Assembly: GCA_016707175.1 (NCBI GenBank) | Contig: JADJIB010000004.1 | Location: 248,001 to 312,000, forward strand | DNA: 64,000 nt | Source of the DNA: Candidatus Phosphoribacter hodrii | GTDB taxonomy: Bacteria; Actinomycetota; Actinomycetes; Actinomycetales; Dermatophilaceae | Reading direction: 5' to 3' | Shown here: in pieces, positions 9,361 through 16,713 of the stretch | Numbering within the stretch: position 1 is the stretch's first letter | Layout of the letters: each line of letters starts with the position of its first letter | Made by a program: the position numbers and the translations under genes | Notes under the pieces: model-generated | Told to the model about the DNA's origin: nothing | Databases searched by the model: none | What the model saw: the letters and a program-made list of their open reading frames with translations, nothing else

Positions 9361-10287
9361 TCACGATCCGGTGCGCAGCGCGGCGAGCTCGACGGCGACC
9401 TCAGCGGCCAGCCGGGCGTTGGCGAGCACCAATTCGACGTTGGCGCGCAGGGATTCGCCATCGGAGTGCTCGTGGAAATAGGCGAGCAAGGCCGGGGTGA
9501 CGTCCTTGCCGTGAATGCCTTCGGCGGCCAGCATCTCCAGGCCGTCGGCGACGAGCCGGTCGTGCAGTTGGGGGTCGACCTGTCGGTCGAGCGGGAGGGG
9601 GTTGGCCAGGACCACGCCAGCTTCCTCGCCGCCGAGGAGCTCCCGGGCCCGGACGATGGCCGCGGCCTGGGTGGGGGAGTCGACGCGCCAGGGGGCGGCA
9701 TACCCGGAGTCGGAGAGGTAGAACCCCGGAAAGGCGTCGGTGCGGTAGCCGAGCACGGGGACCGACAGGGTCTCGAGGTATTCCAGGGTGCCGGGCACGT
9801 CGAGGATCGACTTGACCCCGGCGCAGACGACGAGGACCGGCGTGCGGGCGATCACCCCGAGGTCGGCCGACACGTCGAAGGTCTCTGCCGCGCCACGGTG
9901 CACGCCTCCGAGCCCGCCGGTGGCGAAGACCGAGATCCCGGCGCGGTGGGCGAGCGCGCTCGTCGAGGCGACGGTGGTGGCGCCGTCTCGGTGCAGGGCC
10001 AGAGCAACGCCGACGTCGCGGACGCTGAGCTTGAGGATGTCGGCGGCGGGGTCACACAGTCGTTCCAGTCCGGCGTCGTCGAGTCCGACGCGGACCTGGC
10101 CGTCGAGGACGGCGATGGTCGCGGGTACGGCTCCTGCCGCGCGCACGACGGCCTCGATCTCGCGCCCGACGCGCAGGTTGTCGCCCGGCGGCAGGCCGTG
10201 GGCGAGGATCGTGCTCTCGAGGGCGACGACCGCCCGTCCGGTGGCGAGGGCATCGACGACTTCGGGGTGCAAGGTCAGGACCGACAT
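9361..10287 (-). CDS. psuG: Pseudouridine-5'-phosphate glycosidase
   Basis: Breaks the C-C glycosidic bond of pseudouridine 5'-phosphate, releasing uracil and ribose 5-phosphate. The protein (308 aa) has the family start ALESTILAHGLP, then VRDVGVALA, ATGGLGGVHRG, the VCAGVKSILDVPGTLEYLET segment with the active-site lysine, and a C-terminal LLAYFHEHSDG. The start is placed at ATG 10287 because a TACGCT box ends 6 nt before it and the conserved domain begins directly after; an upstream extension to 10371 is shadow sequence. It is the first gene of the psuG-psuK pair. Confidence 0.95.
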   Translation of the reverse strand: MSVLTLHPEVVDALATGRAVVALESTILAHGLPPGDNLRVGREIEAVVRAAGAVPATIAVLDGQVRVGLDDAGLERLCDPAADILKLSVRDVGVALALHRDGATTVASTSALAHRAGISVFATGGLGGVHRGAAETFDVSADLGVIARTPVLVVCAGVKSILDVPGTLEYLETLSVPVLGYRTDAFPGFYLSDSGYAAPWRVDSPTQAAAIVRARELLGGEEAGVVLANPLPLDRQVDPQLHDRLVADGLEMLAAEGIHGKDVTPALLAYFHEHSDGESLRANVELVLANARLAAEVAVELAALRTGS

Positions 10288-10293
10288 GGCGGC

Positions 10294-10299
10294 AGCGTA
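10294..10299 (-). promoter_or_regulatory. -10 box of leaderless psuG
   Basis: TACGCT on the minus strand ends 6 nt before the psuG ATG. It supports both the chosen start and leaderless transcription. Confidence 0.5.
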
Positions 10300-10366
10300 G
10301 ACGTGTTGGCGCGGCGGCATACCTGACCGTGGCGCGCCAGCTGCGGTCGGGGGGTGAGGCGGGGCG

Positions 10367-10558
10367 CGCAAAGATGACCGTGCGAGCGCTATCTCCGGGG
10401 GTCACAGGCTGTGAGGCGCGCAAAGATGACCGTGCGAGCGCTATCTCCGGGGGTCACAGGCTGTGAGGCCCGCAAAGATGACCGTGCGAGCGCTATCTCT
10501 GGGTCTAAACCTGGCGTGGGCCCGCAAAGATGACCGTGCGAGCGCTATCTCCGGGGGT
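10367..10558 (+). repeat. Four 52-bp tandem repeats in a gene-free stretch
   Basis: The 328-bp gap between psuG and the first lipoprotein gene holds four copies of a unit starting CGCAAAGATGACC, at 10367, 10419, 10471 and 10523, with an exact 52-bp period. About 35 bp is conserved in every copy (core GACCGTGCGAGCGCTATC). The remainder is identical after copies 1 and 2 but unrelated after copy 3 at the same length, so the spacing is kept while the sequence is not. The last copy abuts the -10 box of the next gene. The AGCGCT centre resembles a LacI-family operator core, but the outer arms are not symmetric. This is not a CRISPR array: spacers are too short and two are identical. Confidence 0.85.
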
Positions 10559-10562
10559 CGGT

Positions 10563-10568
10563 TAGGGT
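10563..10568 (+). promoter_or_regulatory. -10 box of the first lipoprotein-secreted protein cassette
   Basis: TAGGGT lies 47 nt before the ATG at 10616. The same box in the same context (GTTAGGGTC, then GGGCGTTGGTCAGGT) recurs at 12401 before the second cassette. The repeat copy at 10523 covers the -35 region. An AGGGG ribosome-binding site precedes the ATG, so these mRNAs have leaders, unlike most genes here. Confidence 0.5.
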
Positions 10569-10615
10569 CGTGGGCGTTGGTCAGGTGGCGCGTCAAGGTA
10601 AGACAGGGGAACCCC

Positions 10616-11221
10616 ATGGGACGGCTTGCTCGGGCATACATCGTCGCTGCAGTGGCAGCGACCGTCTCGCTTGCTGGGTGCAGCTCAACGCCGGAGCCGA
10701 CGTTGCCGAGCTTCGGTCCCACCCCCACGGCAACAGCGTCGTCACCCCAGACTCCGGCGGCGACTGCCAGCCCGACGGCGACCGCCACCGCGACAGCAGT
10801 CGGCGCGATGAACTTCCTTGAGATGCCAGCCGGCTTCACCGCTGAGCAACGAGCCGTCGGGCTGGCGTATCAGGAGTATTGGAAGCTCGCCTCGCGGGCG
10901 TACCAAACCCCGCGTGAACCGCACCCCGACCTCGGCAAGGCCATCACCGGCGAGGCCCTCGTCGGGCTCAACGGCTACGTCAACAAACTGGTGAGCACCG
11001 GACGCCACCTTGAGGGGCCCGCGGAGTTCAAGGTCGTCACGGTCTCGGTTTCAGGAGCGACTGCCAAGGCATGCGGCTCGATGCTCGACTCTTCGCATGA
11101 GATCGATGACGTCACAGGTGAGTCGAAGGAAGCGATCGATCCCATCATCCGCCTCTACTCGGCAACGTTCACCCAGTCGGGCGGTGTGTGGCGGGTCGCT
11201 ACGCTCAAGCGAGGCTGCTGA
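10616..11221 (+). CDS. Lipoprotein with NTF2-like C-terminal region, cassette copy 1
   Basis: Secreted lipoprotein of 201 aa. A basic N-terminus and hydrophobic stretch end in the lipobox SLAGC, followed by about 40 residues of Thr/Ala/Pro/Ser linker. A compact domain then begins at about residue 68 (EQRAVGLAYQEYWKLA) and ends in ...GGVWRVATLKRGC. This layout matches small actinobacterial lipoproteins with a SnoaL/NTF2-like fold; I recognise the layout, not a function. Two or three cysteines in the mature domain could pair. It is followed 92 nt later by a secreted partner, and the pair is duplicated downstream, where the homologue at 12450 has exactly the same length and roughly half its residues identical. 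Confidence 0.75.
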   Translation: MGRLARAYIVAAVAATVSLAGCSSTPEPTLPSFGPTPTATASSPQTPAATASPTATATATAVGAMNFLEMPAGFTAEQRAVGLAYQEYWKLASRAYQTPREPHPDLGKAITGEALVGLNGYVNKLVSTGRHLEGPAEFKVVTVSVSGATAKACGSMLDSSHEIDDVTGESKEAIDPIIRLYSATFTQSGGVWRVATLKRGC

Positions 11222-11246
11222 TCGCCTCGCTGGCGCCCAATCGCGA

Positions 11247-11260
11247 CGACGGTACCGTCG
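11247..11260. promoter_or_regulatory. Perfect 14-bp palindrome upstream of the first secreted-protein gene
   Basis: CGACGGTACCGTCG is a perfect palindrome. It lies just before TAAAGT, a possible -10 box at 11263, about 50 nt upstream of the ATG at 11314. It could be an operator. The equivalent position before the second copy (TAAAAT near 13102) lacks this palindrome, so any control through it would be specific to copy 1. Confidence 0.4.
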
Positions 11261-11313
11261 GGTAAAGTGCCGAGTCGTGAGGTCCCGACTCACAGGTCGA
11301 CAGGGGAACGCGC

Positions 11314-12354
11314 ATGAGACTGGTCAGATCGGCACTCATCTGTGCCCTGGCAGTGTTGGGCCTGACCGCGCTGCCCGCGAATGCTTGGGCAAACAATGGG
11401 GGTGGAGGGGAAGCCTCGGGCGGCGGCTACGGCGTCGCGGTCCGCTTCTCCGGGGATGGCGCCCCGAGCGGCGGGGGATCCACGGTCGTGCGGATGCCCG
11501 CATCGTGCTGGTGGGAGTCAGTGAAGTACGACTACGGAGGATTCCAGCAGGACAATCCCTCGTCGTGGGTTGCCTGGTACGACGATCTCACCAATCCGCT
11601 GGCCAGTCATTCGTACGCGTCCGACGGCAACTACACGTGGGGCCCTCGCTCGATGTACCAGGCGGCTGCGGCCAGTCCCAACGCGAACGCCTTGGACCTG
11701 TACAGCATCAACTGTCGGGACAATGCAACTTACTGTTCCGGCATCCTCATGTCGTATGCCGGAACTCCGCAGGTCTACGACCCGGGGAGTTGCCCGGTCC
11801 CGGTCACCTTCCGCTTCTTCGCTGGTGCCCCTCCTCAGCCGCTGGTCGACCCGCAGGATCTCGCCCAGGTTGCTCGGGACTACATGGTCATCCCCGATCC
11901 CGTTGCTGAACGCAACCCGAAACTGGACCTCACCGGCGGCGGGACCCTGGTCTCCCTGCCGACGTGGTTCTGGGTCACCAACCCCGACGCTGTCGGGGCG
12001 GCCACGGGCGGCACGCGGACGATCCGGGCTCAGGTCGGGCCGGTGTGGGCCGAGGTCGTCGCGCGCACCAGCGGGCTGAGCATCAATTCGCCGGCGGGTG
12101 GGACGAGTTGCTCGCCGGATCGTGCGGTCCGTGTCTATGCCCCAGGGGCCGACGACTCGACGGGCTGCACGGTCGCGTTCGATGCGGCGTCGGTCCGGTA
12201 TGCCGATGGGTATCCCGTCGATCTATCGACGTCGTGGTCGGCGACGTGGACCGGGTCCGGTGGCACTGGAGGTGCCTTGCCCGGCCTCTCGCGGACCGTC
12301 ACGACCAACGTCCCCGTTGCCGAGTCGCAGGCCCTGGTCTACTCCTACCGATGA
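11314..12354 (+). CDS. Secreted protein of the LPTWFW type, cassette copy 1
   Basis: Exported protein of 346 aa with a Sec-type signal peptide ending near ANAWA (about residue 25) and no membrane anchor or sorting signal. The mature part has several cysteines (SCWW, NCRDNATYCSG, SCPVP, TSCSPD, TGCTV) likely to form disulfides. It also has the LVSLPTWFWVTNP segment found in a family of actinobacterial secreted proteins of unknown role, often annotated only as hypothetical. The C-terminal 60 residues resemble a PKD-like strand-rich domain. Its TGA stop lies inside a fifth partial copy of the 52-bp repeat core. No enzymatic motif is visible. Confidence 0.78.
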   Translation: MRLVRSALICALAVLGLTALPANAWANNGGGGEASGGGYGVAVRFSGDGAPSGGGSTVVRMPASCWWESVKYDYGGFQQDNPSSWVAWYDDLTNPLASHSYASDGNYTWGPRSMYQAAAASPNANALDLYSINCRDNATYCSGILMSYAGTPQVYDPGSCPVPVTFRFFAGAPPQPLVDPQDLAQVARDYMVIPDPVAERNPKLDLTGGGTLVSLPTWFWVTNPDAVGAATGGTRTIRAQVGPVWAEVVARTSGLSINSPAGGTSCSPDRAVRVYAPGADDSTGCTVAFDAASVRYADGYPVDLSTSWSATWTGSGGTGGALPGLSRTVTTNVPVAESQALVYSYR

Positions 12355-12377
12355 CCGTGCGAGCGCTATCTCCGGGG
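12350..12377 (+). repeat. Fifth, isolated copy of the 52-bp repeat core
   Basis: The sequence GATGACCGTGCGAGCGCTA and the following TCTCCGGGG match the conserved part of the four tandem copies. It overlaps the last codon and stop of the secreted-protein gene and precedes the TAGGGT promoter of the second cassette, so the repeat was copied along with the cassette. At the same place after copy 2 (14160) only GATGACCGTG remains. Confidence 0.8.
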
Positions 12378-12449
12378 TGGGTGGCGTGGGGCTGGTCCGT
12401 TAGGGTCTGGGGCGTTGGTCAGGTCGGCGCGTCAAGGCAGGGGAGCACC

Positions 12450-13055
12450 ATGGCACGGCTTGCACGAGCACATATCGCTGCAGTGGCAGCCGTCGTCGCC
12501 CTCGTTGGGTGCACCTCATCGCCGGAGCCGACCCTGCCGAGTTTCGGTACCACGCCCACGGCAACCGCGTCGTCACCTTCGACTCCGACGGCCGTGGCGA
12601 CATCCACGGCCTCAGCCGCCGCGACTGCCGTCGACAAGATCGACTTCCCGGACCTGCCAAGCGGTCTCTCCGCCGAGCAGGAGGCCGTGGGCCGGGCCTG
12701 GCAGGCCTACTGGAGGCTGGCCTGGACGGTGTTCAGGACTCCGAAGGAACCAAACTCCGACTTGGGCAAGGTCATGACTGGGCGGGCGTTGGGTCTCTTC
12801 AACGGTTACGTCGACAAACTCAAGCTCGAAGGGCGCCATCTGGAGGGCTCGACAACCTTCTGGGTTGACTCGATCTCCGTCTCGGACGGCACCGCCACCG
12901 GGTGCGGTCGGCTGGTCGACTTTTCCCATGAAGTCGACGACGTCACCGGCGAATCGAAGGAACCGATCAACCCCCGGGTGCGCGTCATGTCCGCCACATT
13001 CGTCAAGTCTGGCGATCTCTGGCGGATCTCGTCGAGCACCAAGGGCGGCTGTTGA
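12450..13055 (+). CDS. Lipoprotein with NTF2-like C-terminal region, cassette copy 2
   Basis: Paralogue of the lipoprotein at 10616, also 201 aa. The lipobox is ALVGC, and the SSPEPTLPSFG segment just after it and the VDDVTGESKE segment near the C-terminus are nearly unchanged. The middle has diverged to about half identity. The start is ATG 12450, preceded by CAGGGGAGC. The region upstream repeats the promoter and leader of copy 1 (TTAGGGTC, GGCGTTGGTCAGGT, GCGTCAAGG), which fixes the duplication unit as promoter plus two genes. Function is unknown; same fold and export route as copy 1. Confidence 0.75.
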   Translation: MARLARAHIAAVAAVVALVGCTSSPEPTLPSFGTTPTATASSPSTPTAVATSTASAAATAVDKIDFPDLPSGLSAEQEAVGRAWQAYWRLAWTVFRTPKEPNSDLGKVMTGRALGLFNGYVDKLKLEGRHLEGSTTFWVDSISVSDGTATGCGRLVDFSHEVDDVTGESKEPINPRVRVMSATFVKSGDLWRISSSTKGGC

Positions 13056-13136
13056 GCCCAACCGGGTCGAAGCTCCTAGGCCCGGTTCTCATGAGGCTGG
13101 TAAAATGCGCGAACGTCTCGGCACAGGGGAGCTAGC

Positions 13137-14165
13137 ATGCGACAGATCAGGGCGGCGCTTATCTGCGCCGTAGCGGCAATCTCGTTGCTGGTCTCACCGG
13201 GAACGGCCCAGGCGGGCATAGAGGACGCGTCAGACGGCGCGGGCTTCGGCGTTCGAGTCGGTTTCTCCGGAGATGGCGCACCCAGCGGCGGTGGGTCCAC
13301 GGTCGTGCGGATGCCGGCGTCATGCTGGTGGACTCCCATCAACTACATGGGCTTCCAACAGGACAACCCCTCGTCGTGGGTTGAGTGGTACGACACCGTC
13401 GTCCGGGAGCTGCGCGATCATGCGCACGCTGCGATTGCCTACTTCCAGATGGGCCCTCGCTCGATGTACGAGGCGGCTGCGGCCAGCCCGAACGCGAACG
13501 CCTTGGACCTGTACGGCATCGACTGTCGGGACGATGCCACCTATTGCTCCGGCATCCTCATGTCGTATGCCGGAACTCCGCAGGTCTACGATCCGGGCGG
13601 TTGCCCAGTCCCGGTGACGCACCGCTTCTTCGCGGGCGCAACTCCACAGCCGCTCGTTGACCCCGAGGACCTTGCCCAGGTGGCCCGCGACTACATGGCG
13701 ATTCCCGATCCTGTTGCTGAACGCAACCCGAAACTGGACATCGCCGGGGGCAGCACCCTGGTCTCCCTGCCGACGTGGTTCTGGGTGACTAACCCCGACG
13801 CCGTGGGGGCGGCCACCGGCGGGACGCGGACGATCCGGGCTCAGGCCGGGCCGGTGTGGGCCGAGGTCGTCGCACAGACCAGTGGGCTGAGCATCAGTTC
13901 GCCGGCGGGTGGGACGAGTTGTCCCCCAGATCGTGCGGTCCGCGTCTATGCCCCTGGTGCCGACGACTCGACCGGCTGCACGGTCGCGTTCGAGGCGGCG
14001 TCGGTGCGGTATGCCGATGGGTATCCCGTCGATCTATCGACGTCGTGGTCGGCGACGTGGACCGGGTCCGGTGGCACCGGCGGGGTCTTGCCCGGCCTCT
14101 CGCGGACCGTCACGACCAACGTCCCCGTTGCCGAGTCGCAGGCGTTGGTCTACTCCTACCGATGA
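13137..14165 (+). CDS. Secreted protein of the LPTWFW type, cassette copy 2
   Basis: Paralogue of the protein at 11314, 342 aa. The signal peptide ends near GTAQA. The first third differs from copy 1 (about two-thirds identity), while the last 200 residues are almost identical. At the DNA level the final 170 bp of the two genes (12185-12354 and 13996-14165) differ at only a few positions. This gradient suggests gene conversion in the 3' half after an older duplication. The cysteine pattern and the LPTWFWVTNP segment are kept, so both copies appear to be under selection. Confidence 0.78.
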   Translation: MRQIRAALICAVAAISLLVSPGTAQAGIEDASDGAGFGVRVGFSGDGAPSGGGSTVVRMPASCWWTPINYMGFQQDNPSSWVEWYDTVVRELRDHAHAAIAYFQMGPRSMYEAAAASPNANALDLYGIDCRDDATYCSGILMSYAGTPQVYDPGGCPVPVTHRFFAGATPQPLVDPEDLAQVARDYMAIPDPVAERNPKLDIAGGSTLVSLPTWFWVTNPDAVGAATGGTRTIRAQAGPVWAEVVAQTSGLSISSPAGGTSCPPDRAVRVYAPGADDSTGCTVAFEAASVRYADGYPVDLSTSWSATWTGSGGTGGVLPGLSRTVTTNVPVAESQALVYSYR

Positions 14166-14184
14166 CCGTGTCTGCTGACCGTGT

Positions 14185-14213
14185 CTAGTGCGCGCTCGCG
14201 CGCTCACTAGACT
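14185..14213 (+). promoter_or_regulatory. Inverted repeat overlapping the -10 box of the M20 gene
   Basis: CTAGTG and CACTAG (14185-14190 and 14205-14210) enclose a further GCGC/GCGC pair around a TCGC loop. The right arm runs into TAGACT (14208-14213), a -10 box ending 8 nt before the GTG start at 14222. The structure could be an operator blocking the leaderless promoter, or a weak terminator for the upstream secreted-protein gene; there is no T-tract. Confidence 0.45.
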
Positions 14214-14221
14214 GCCCCCTC

Positions 14222-15439
14222 GTGACCGCCCCGGTGCTCGACCTCGCGCTTGCGCGCCTCGCCGCGATCGAGGACATGCTCCTTGACTTCCGGCGCGACG
14301 TCCATCGCCACCCTGAGTTGTCCTTCGCCGAACACCGCACGACCGCGAACGTGGCCGATGCGCTGACCGATGCCGGTGTCAAGGTCACCTTGCTGCCCGG
14401 GTCGGGGCTGGTCGCCGACCTGGGAGCCGAGCACGCGGCATACCGGATCGCCTTGCGGGCCGACCTCGATGCGTTGGCGCTGCCGGAGCGGACGCACCTG
14501 CCCTACGCCTCGGTGGTGCCCGGGGTGGCCCACGCGTGCGGTCACGACGTCCACGTCACGGTCTGCCTGGGCGCGGCTCTGGCCCTCGTCTCGGTCCAGG
14601 AACACTTGGTCAGCAGCGGGCTGGGCGTTCGGGTGATCTTCCAACCCGCCGAGGAAGTCATCCCCGGTGGTGCGCTGCCGATCTGCGAGTCGGAATGGCT
14701 CGACGACGTCGACGAGATCTATGCCGTCCACTGTGACCCCACCCTCGACGTCGGGAGCATCGGCCTGCGCGTCGGCCCGCTGACCGCTGCGGCCGACCGG
14801 GTGACCGTTCGGCTCTCCGGCTCCGGTGGTCACACGTCGCGGCCCCAACTCACTCAGGACCTGGTCTTCGCGCTCGGCAAGGTCATCACCGAAGTCCCTG
14901 CCGCGCTCGGCCGACGGGTTGACCCGCGCTCGTCCGCGAGCCTGGTGTGGGGGACGGTCGAAGCCGGGCACGCGGCCAACGTCATCCCCGAGAGCGGCAG
15001 CGTGTCGGGGACCCTCCGGGTGCTGGACGCAGGTGCGTGGGACAACGCCGGTGCCCTGGTCGAGGAACTCGTCTCATCCGCGGTCGCGCCGTACGGCGTG
15101 CAGATGGCCATCGAACACATCCGCGGCGTCCCGCCGGTCGTCAATGCCCCCGAAGCGGTAGACCTGCTCACGGATGCGGCCAAGCGCGTCGGCGTCGACC
15201 CGGTCCCGACGGAGCAGTCGATGGGGGGCGAGGACTTCGCCTGGTACCTCACCAAGGTGCCCGGTGCGATGGCCCGACTGGGCACGCGTATGCCGGGTGG
15301 TCCGACCTTCGACCTGCACCAAGGGGACCTTGTGGTGGACGAGGCCAGCGTGACCCATGGGGCGCGTGTGCTCACTGCGGCGGTGCTGTCGCGACGGCTT
15401 CCGGGAGGCGTCGCCGTGGGCGACGTTCCCAGTCGGTAA
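14222..15439 (+). CDS. M20-family amidohydrolase (N-acyl-amino-acid hydrolase type)
   Basis: Metal-dependent amidohydrolase of 405 aa. It has the family opening DFRRDVHRHPELSFAE, the metal-binding CGHDVHVTV, FQPAEEVIPGGA with the catalytic glutamate, the dimerisation-domain segment GSGGHTSRP, and MGGEDFAWYL with the last metal ligand region. This is the amidohydrolase subgroup that includes hippurate, IAA-amino acid and N-acetyl-diaminopimelate hydrolases; the true substrate cannot be told from sequence. The start is GTG, chosen because a TAGACT box ends 8 nt upstream. The gene stands alone on the plus strand, ahead of the nucleoside importer. Confidence 0.9.
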   Translation: MTAPVLDLALARLAAIEDMLLDFRRDVHRHPELSFAEHRTTANVADALTDAGVKVTLLPGSGLVADLGAEHAAYRIALRADLDALALPERTHLPYASVVPGVAHACGHDVHVTVCLGAALALVSVQEHLVSSGLGVRVIFQPAEEVIPGGALPICESEWLDDVDEIYAVHCDPTLDVGSIGLRVGPLTAAADRVTVRLSGSGGHTSRPQLTQDLVFALGKVITEVPAALGRRVDPRSSASLVWGTVEAGHAANVIPESGSVSGTLRVLDAGAWDNAGALVEELVSSAVAPYGVQMAIEHIRGVPPVVNAPEAVDLLTDAAKRVGVDPVPTEQSMGGEDFAWYLTKVPGAMARLGTRMPGGPTFDLHQGDLVVDEASVTHGARVLTAAVLSRRLPGGVAVGDVPSR

Positions 15440-15463
15440 CGAACGTTCCGAGTCGGTAACAAA
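15424..15463 (+). repeat. Two 20-bp direct repeats upstream of the BMP lipoprotein gene
   Basis: CGTTCCCAGTCGGTAACGAA is followed at once by CGTTCCGAGTCGGTAACAAA, with 18 of 20 positions the same. The first copy contains the TAA stop of the M20 gene. The pair lies about 50-90 bp before TACGCT (15512), a plausible -10 of the importer operon, and could be a regulator-binding site. Confidence 0.45.
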
Positions 15464-15570
15464 CCCGCACGGTGTAGGGCAGTCCTCGCCGGTGCCTGTA
15501 GGCGTGGCGCTACGCTCGCGATATCCGCGCGCCGGCAACCCCGGCGCCTTCGGTCATGGAGGAGATACCT

Positions 15571-16617
15571 TTGCGTCACTCAATCAAGGCTGCAGCGCTG
15601 CTCACTGTCGCTGCGCTCGGACTCGCAGCCTGCAGCAGCAGCGCGAGCACCACGACAACCACGACAGCCGCCTCGACGGCAGGGGCCCCTGCGGCGGGCG
15701 CCCTCAAGGTCGGCATGGCCTTCGACACCGGTGGGCGCGGCGACGGCACCTTCAACGACCTCGCGGTCAAGGGTCTTGAGCGCGCAGCCAAGGAGCTTGG
15801 TGCCACCGCCAAGGAACTGAGCCCCAACGCCGACGGCACCAACCGGGCAGACCTGTTGCGCCAGCTGGCCGATGGCGGCTACAGCCCGATCTTCGGCGTT
15901 GGCTACAACTACGGCGAGCCCATGGACCAGGTGGCCAAGGAATACCCGAAGGTCCAGTTCGTCCGCATCGACGGAGCCCCGTCAACGGTGGCGAACGTGG
16001 CGGTGATGGACTTCGCTGAGCAGGAGGGTTCCTTCCTCGTCGGTGTGGCTGCGGCCCTGAAGTCCAAGACGCACCACGTCGGCTTCATCGGCGGCAACGA
16101 ATCCGTCGTCATCAACCGCTTCGGTGCGGGCTTCGCACAGGGCGCCAAGGCCGCCGACCCCACGATCGTCGTCGATGACAAGCGTCTCGCCGCGGCCGAC
16201 TCGGGTGCCGGTTTCGGCGACGTCCCGGGAGCCAAGGTCGCTGCTGCGGCCATGTACCAGAACGGTGCCGACATCGTCTTCACCGCCGCTGGCGGCTCGT
16301 TCGCAGGGTCGTTCCCTGCGGCCAAGGACGCCGGCAAACTCGTTATCGGCGTCGACAGCGACCAGTTCAACACCGTGTCCGACGCGGCGCTGAAGCCGCT
16401 CATCCTCACCTCGATGATCAAGCGCGTCGACAACGCCGTCTTCCTCAGCGTCCAGGCCTTCAAGACCACCGGGAAGCTCACGTCGCACAGCTACAACCTC
16501 AAGGACGAAGGGGTCGCCTACTCGACCTCTGGTGGCTTCGTCGACGACATCAAGTCCAAGCTCGAGGACTACAAGGCCAAGATCATCGCGGGCACGATCG
16601 TCGTCAACACCAAGTAG
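15571..16617 (+). CDS. BMP-family nucleoside-binding lipoprotein
   Basis: Substrate-binding lipoprotein of a BMP-type ABC importer, anchored outside the cell membrane. The lipobox is LGLAAC after a short basic signal; the mature part starts with a Ser/Thr linker and then VGMAFDTGGRGDGTFNDLA, the typical first strand of the PnrA/BmpA fold. Later come VMDFAEQEGSFLVG and IGGNESVVINRFGAGF. The start is placed at TTG 15571 because GGAGGAGA sits 6-7 nt upstream of it; an in-frame ATG at 15556 would make that Shine-Dalgarno part of the protein. Family knowledge and the adjacent cdd suggest purine or pyrimidine nucleosides. Confidence 0.92.
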   Translation: MRHSIKAAALLTVAALGLAACSSSASTTTTTTAASTAGAPAAGALKVGMAFDTGGRGDGTFNDLAVKGLERAAKELGATAKELSPNADGTNRADLLRQLADGGYSPIFGVGYNYGEPMDQVAKEYPKVQFVRIDGAPSTVANVAVMDFAEQEGSFLVGVAAALKSKTHHVGFIGGNESVVINRFGAGFAQGAKAADPTIVVDDKRLAAADSGAGFGDVPGAKVAAAAMYQNGADIVFTAAGGSFAGSFPAAKDAGKLVIGVDSDQFNTVSDAALKPLILTSMIKRVDNAVFLSVQAFKTTGKLTSHSYNLKDEGVAYSTSGGFVDDIKSKLEDYKAKIIAGTIVVNTK

Positions 16618-16660
16618 TTCGCTGTCGATCGGACAAGGACGTCCGCCTGACACGTACCCA

Positions 16661-16694
16661 CGTGGGGGGCCCGGCACCTGCCGGGCCCCCCACG
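16661..16694 (+). terminator. Strong GC hairpin between the BMP gene and its ATPase gene
   Basis: Perfect 16-bp arms (CGTGGGGGGCCCGGCA and its complement) with a 2-nt loop, 44 nt after the BMP stop and 20 nt before the ATPase start. There is no T-run. Lying inside an evident operon, it probably stabilises the upstream mRNA or partly terminates, giving excess binding protein over transporter. Confidence 0.7.
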
Positions 16695-16713
16695 GCTATG
16701 GAAGGATGCGCGC

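Larger units (their letters stand above)
10560..14165 (+). repeat. Tandem duplication of a promoter-lipoprotein-secreted protein unit
   Basis: Unit 1 runs from about 10560 to 12354 and unit 2 from about 12397 to 14165. Each has the GTTAGGGTC promoter, a 201-aa lipoprotein gene and a 342-346-aa secreted-protein gene. Divergence is highest in the lipoproteins and lowest at the unit ends. Confidence 0.85.

Noticed and set aside
10367..10558. CRISPR-like array (regular repeats with spacers)
   Set aside because: Only four units, intervals of about 17 bp, two intervals identical, no cas genes. It is a tandem repeat near a promoter.
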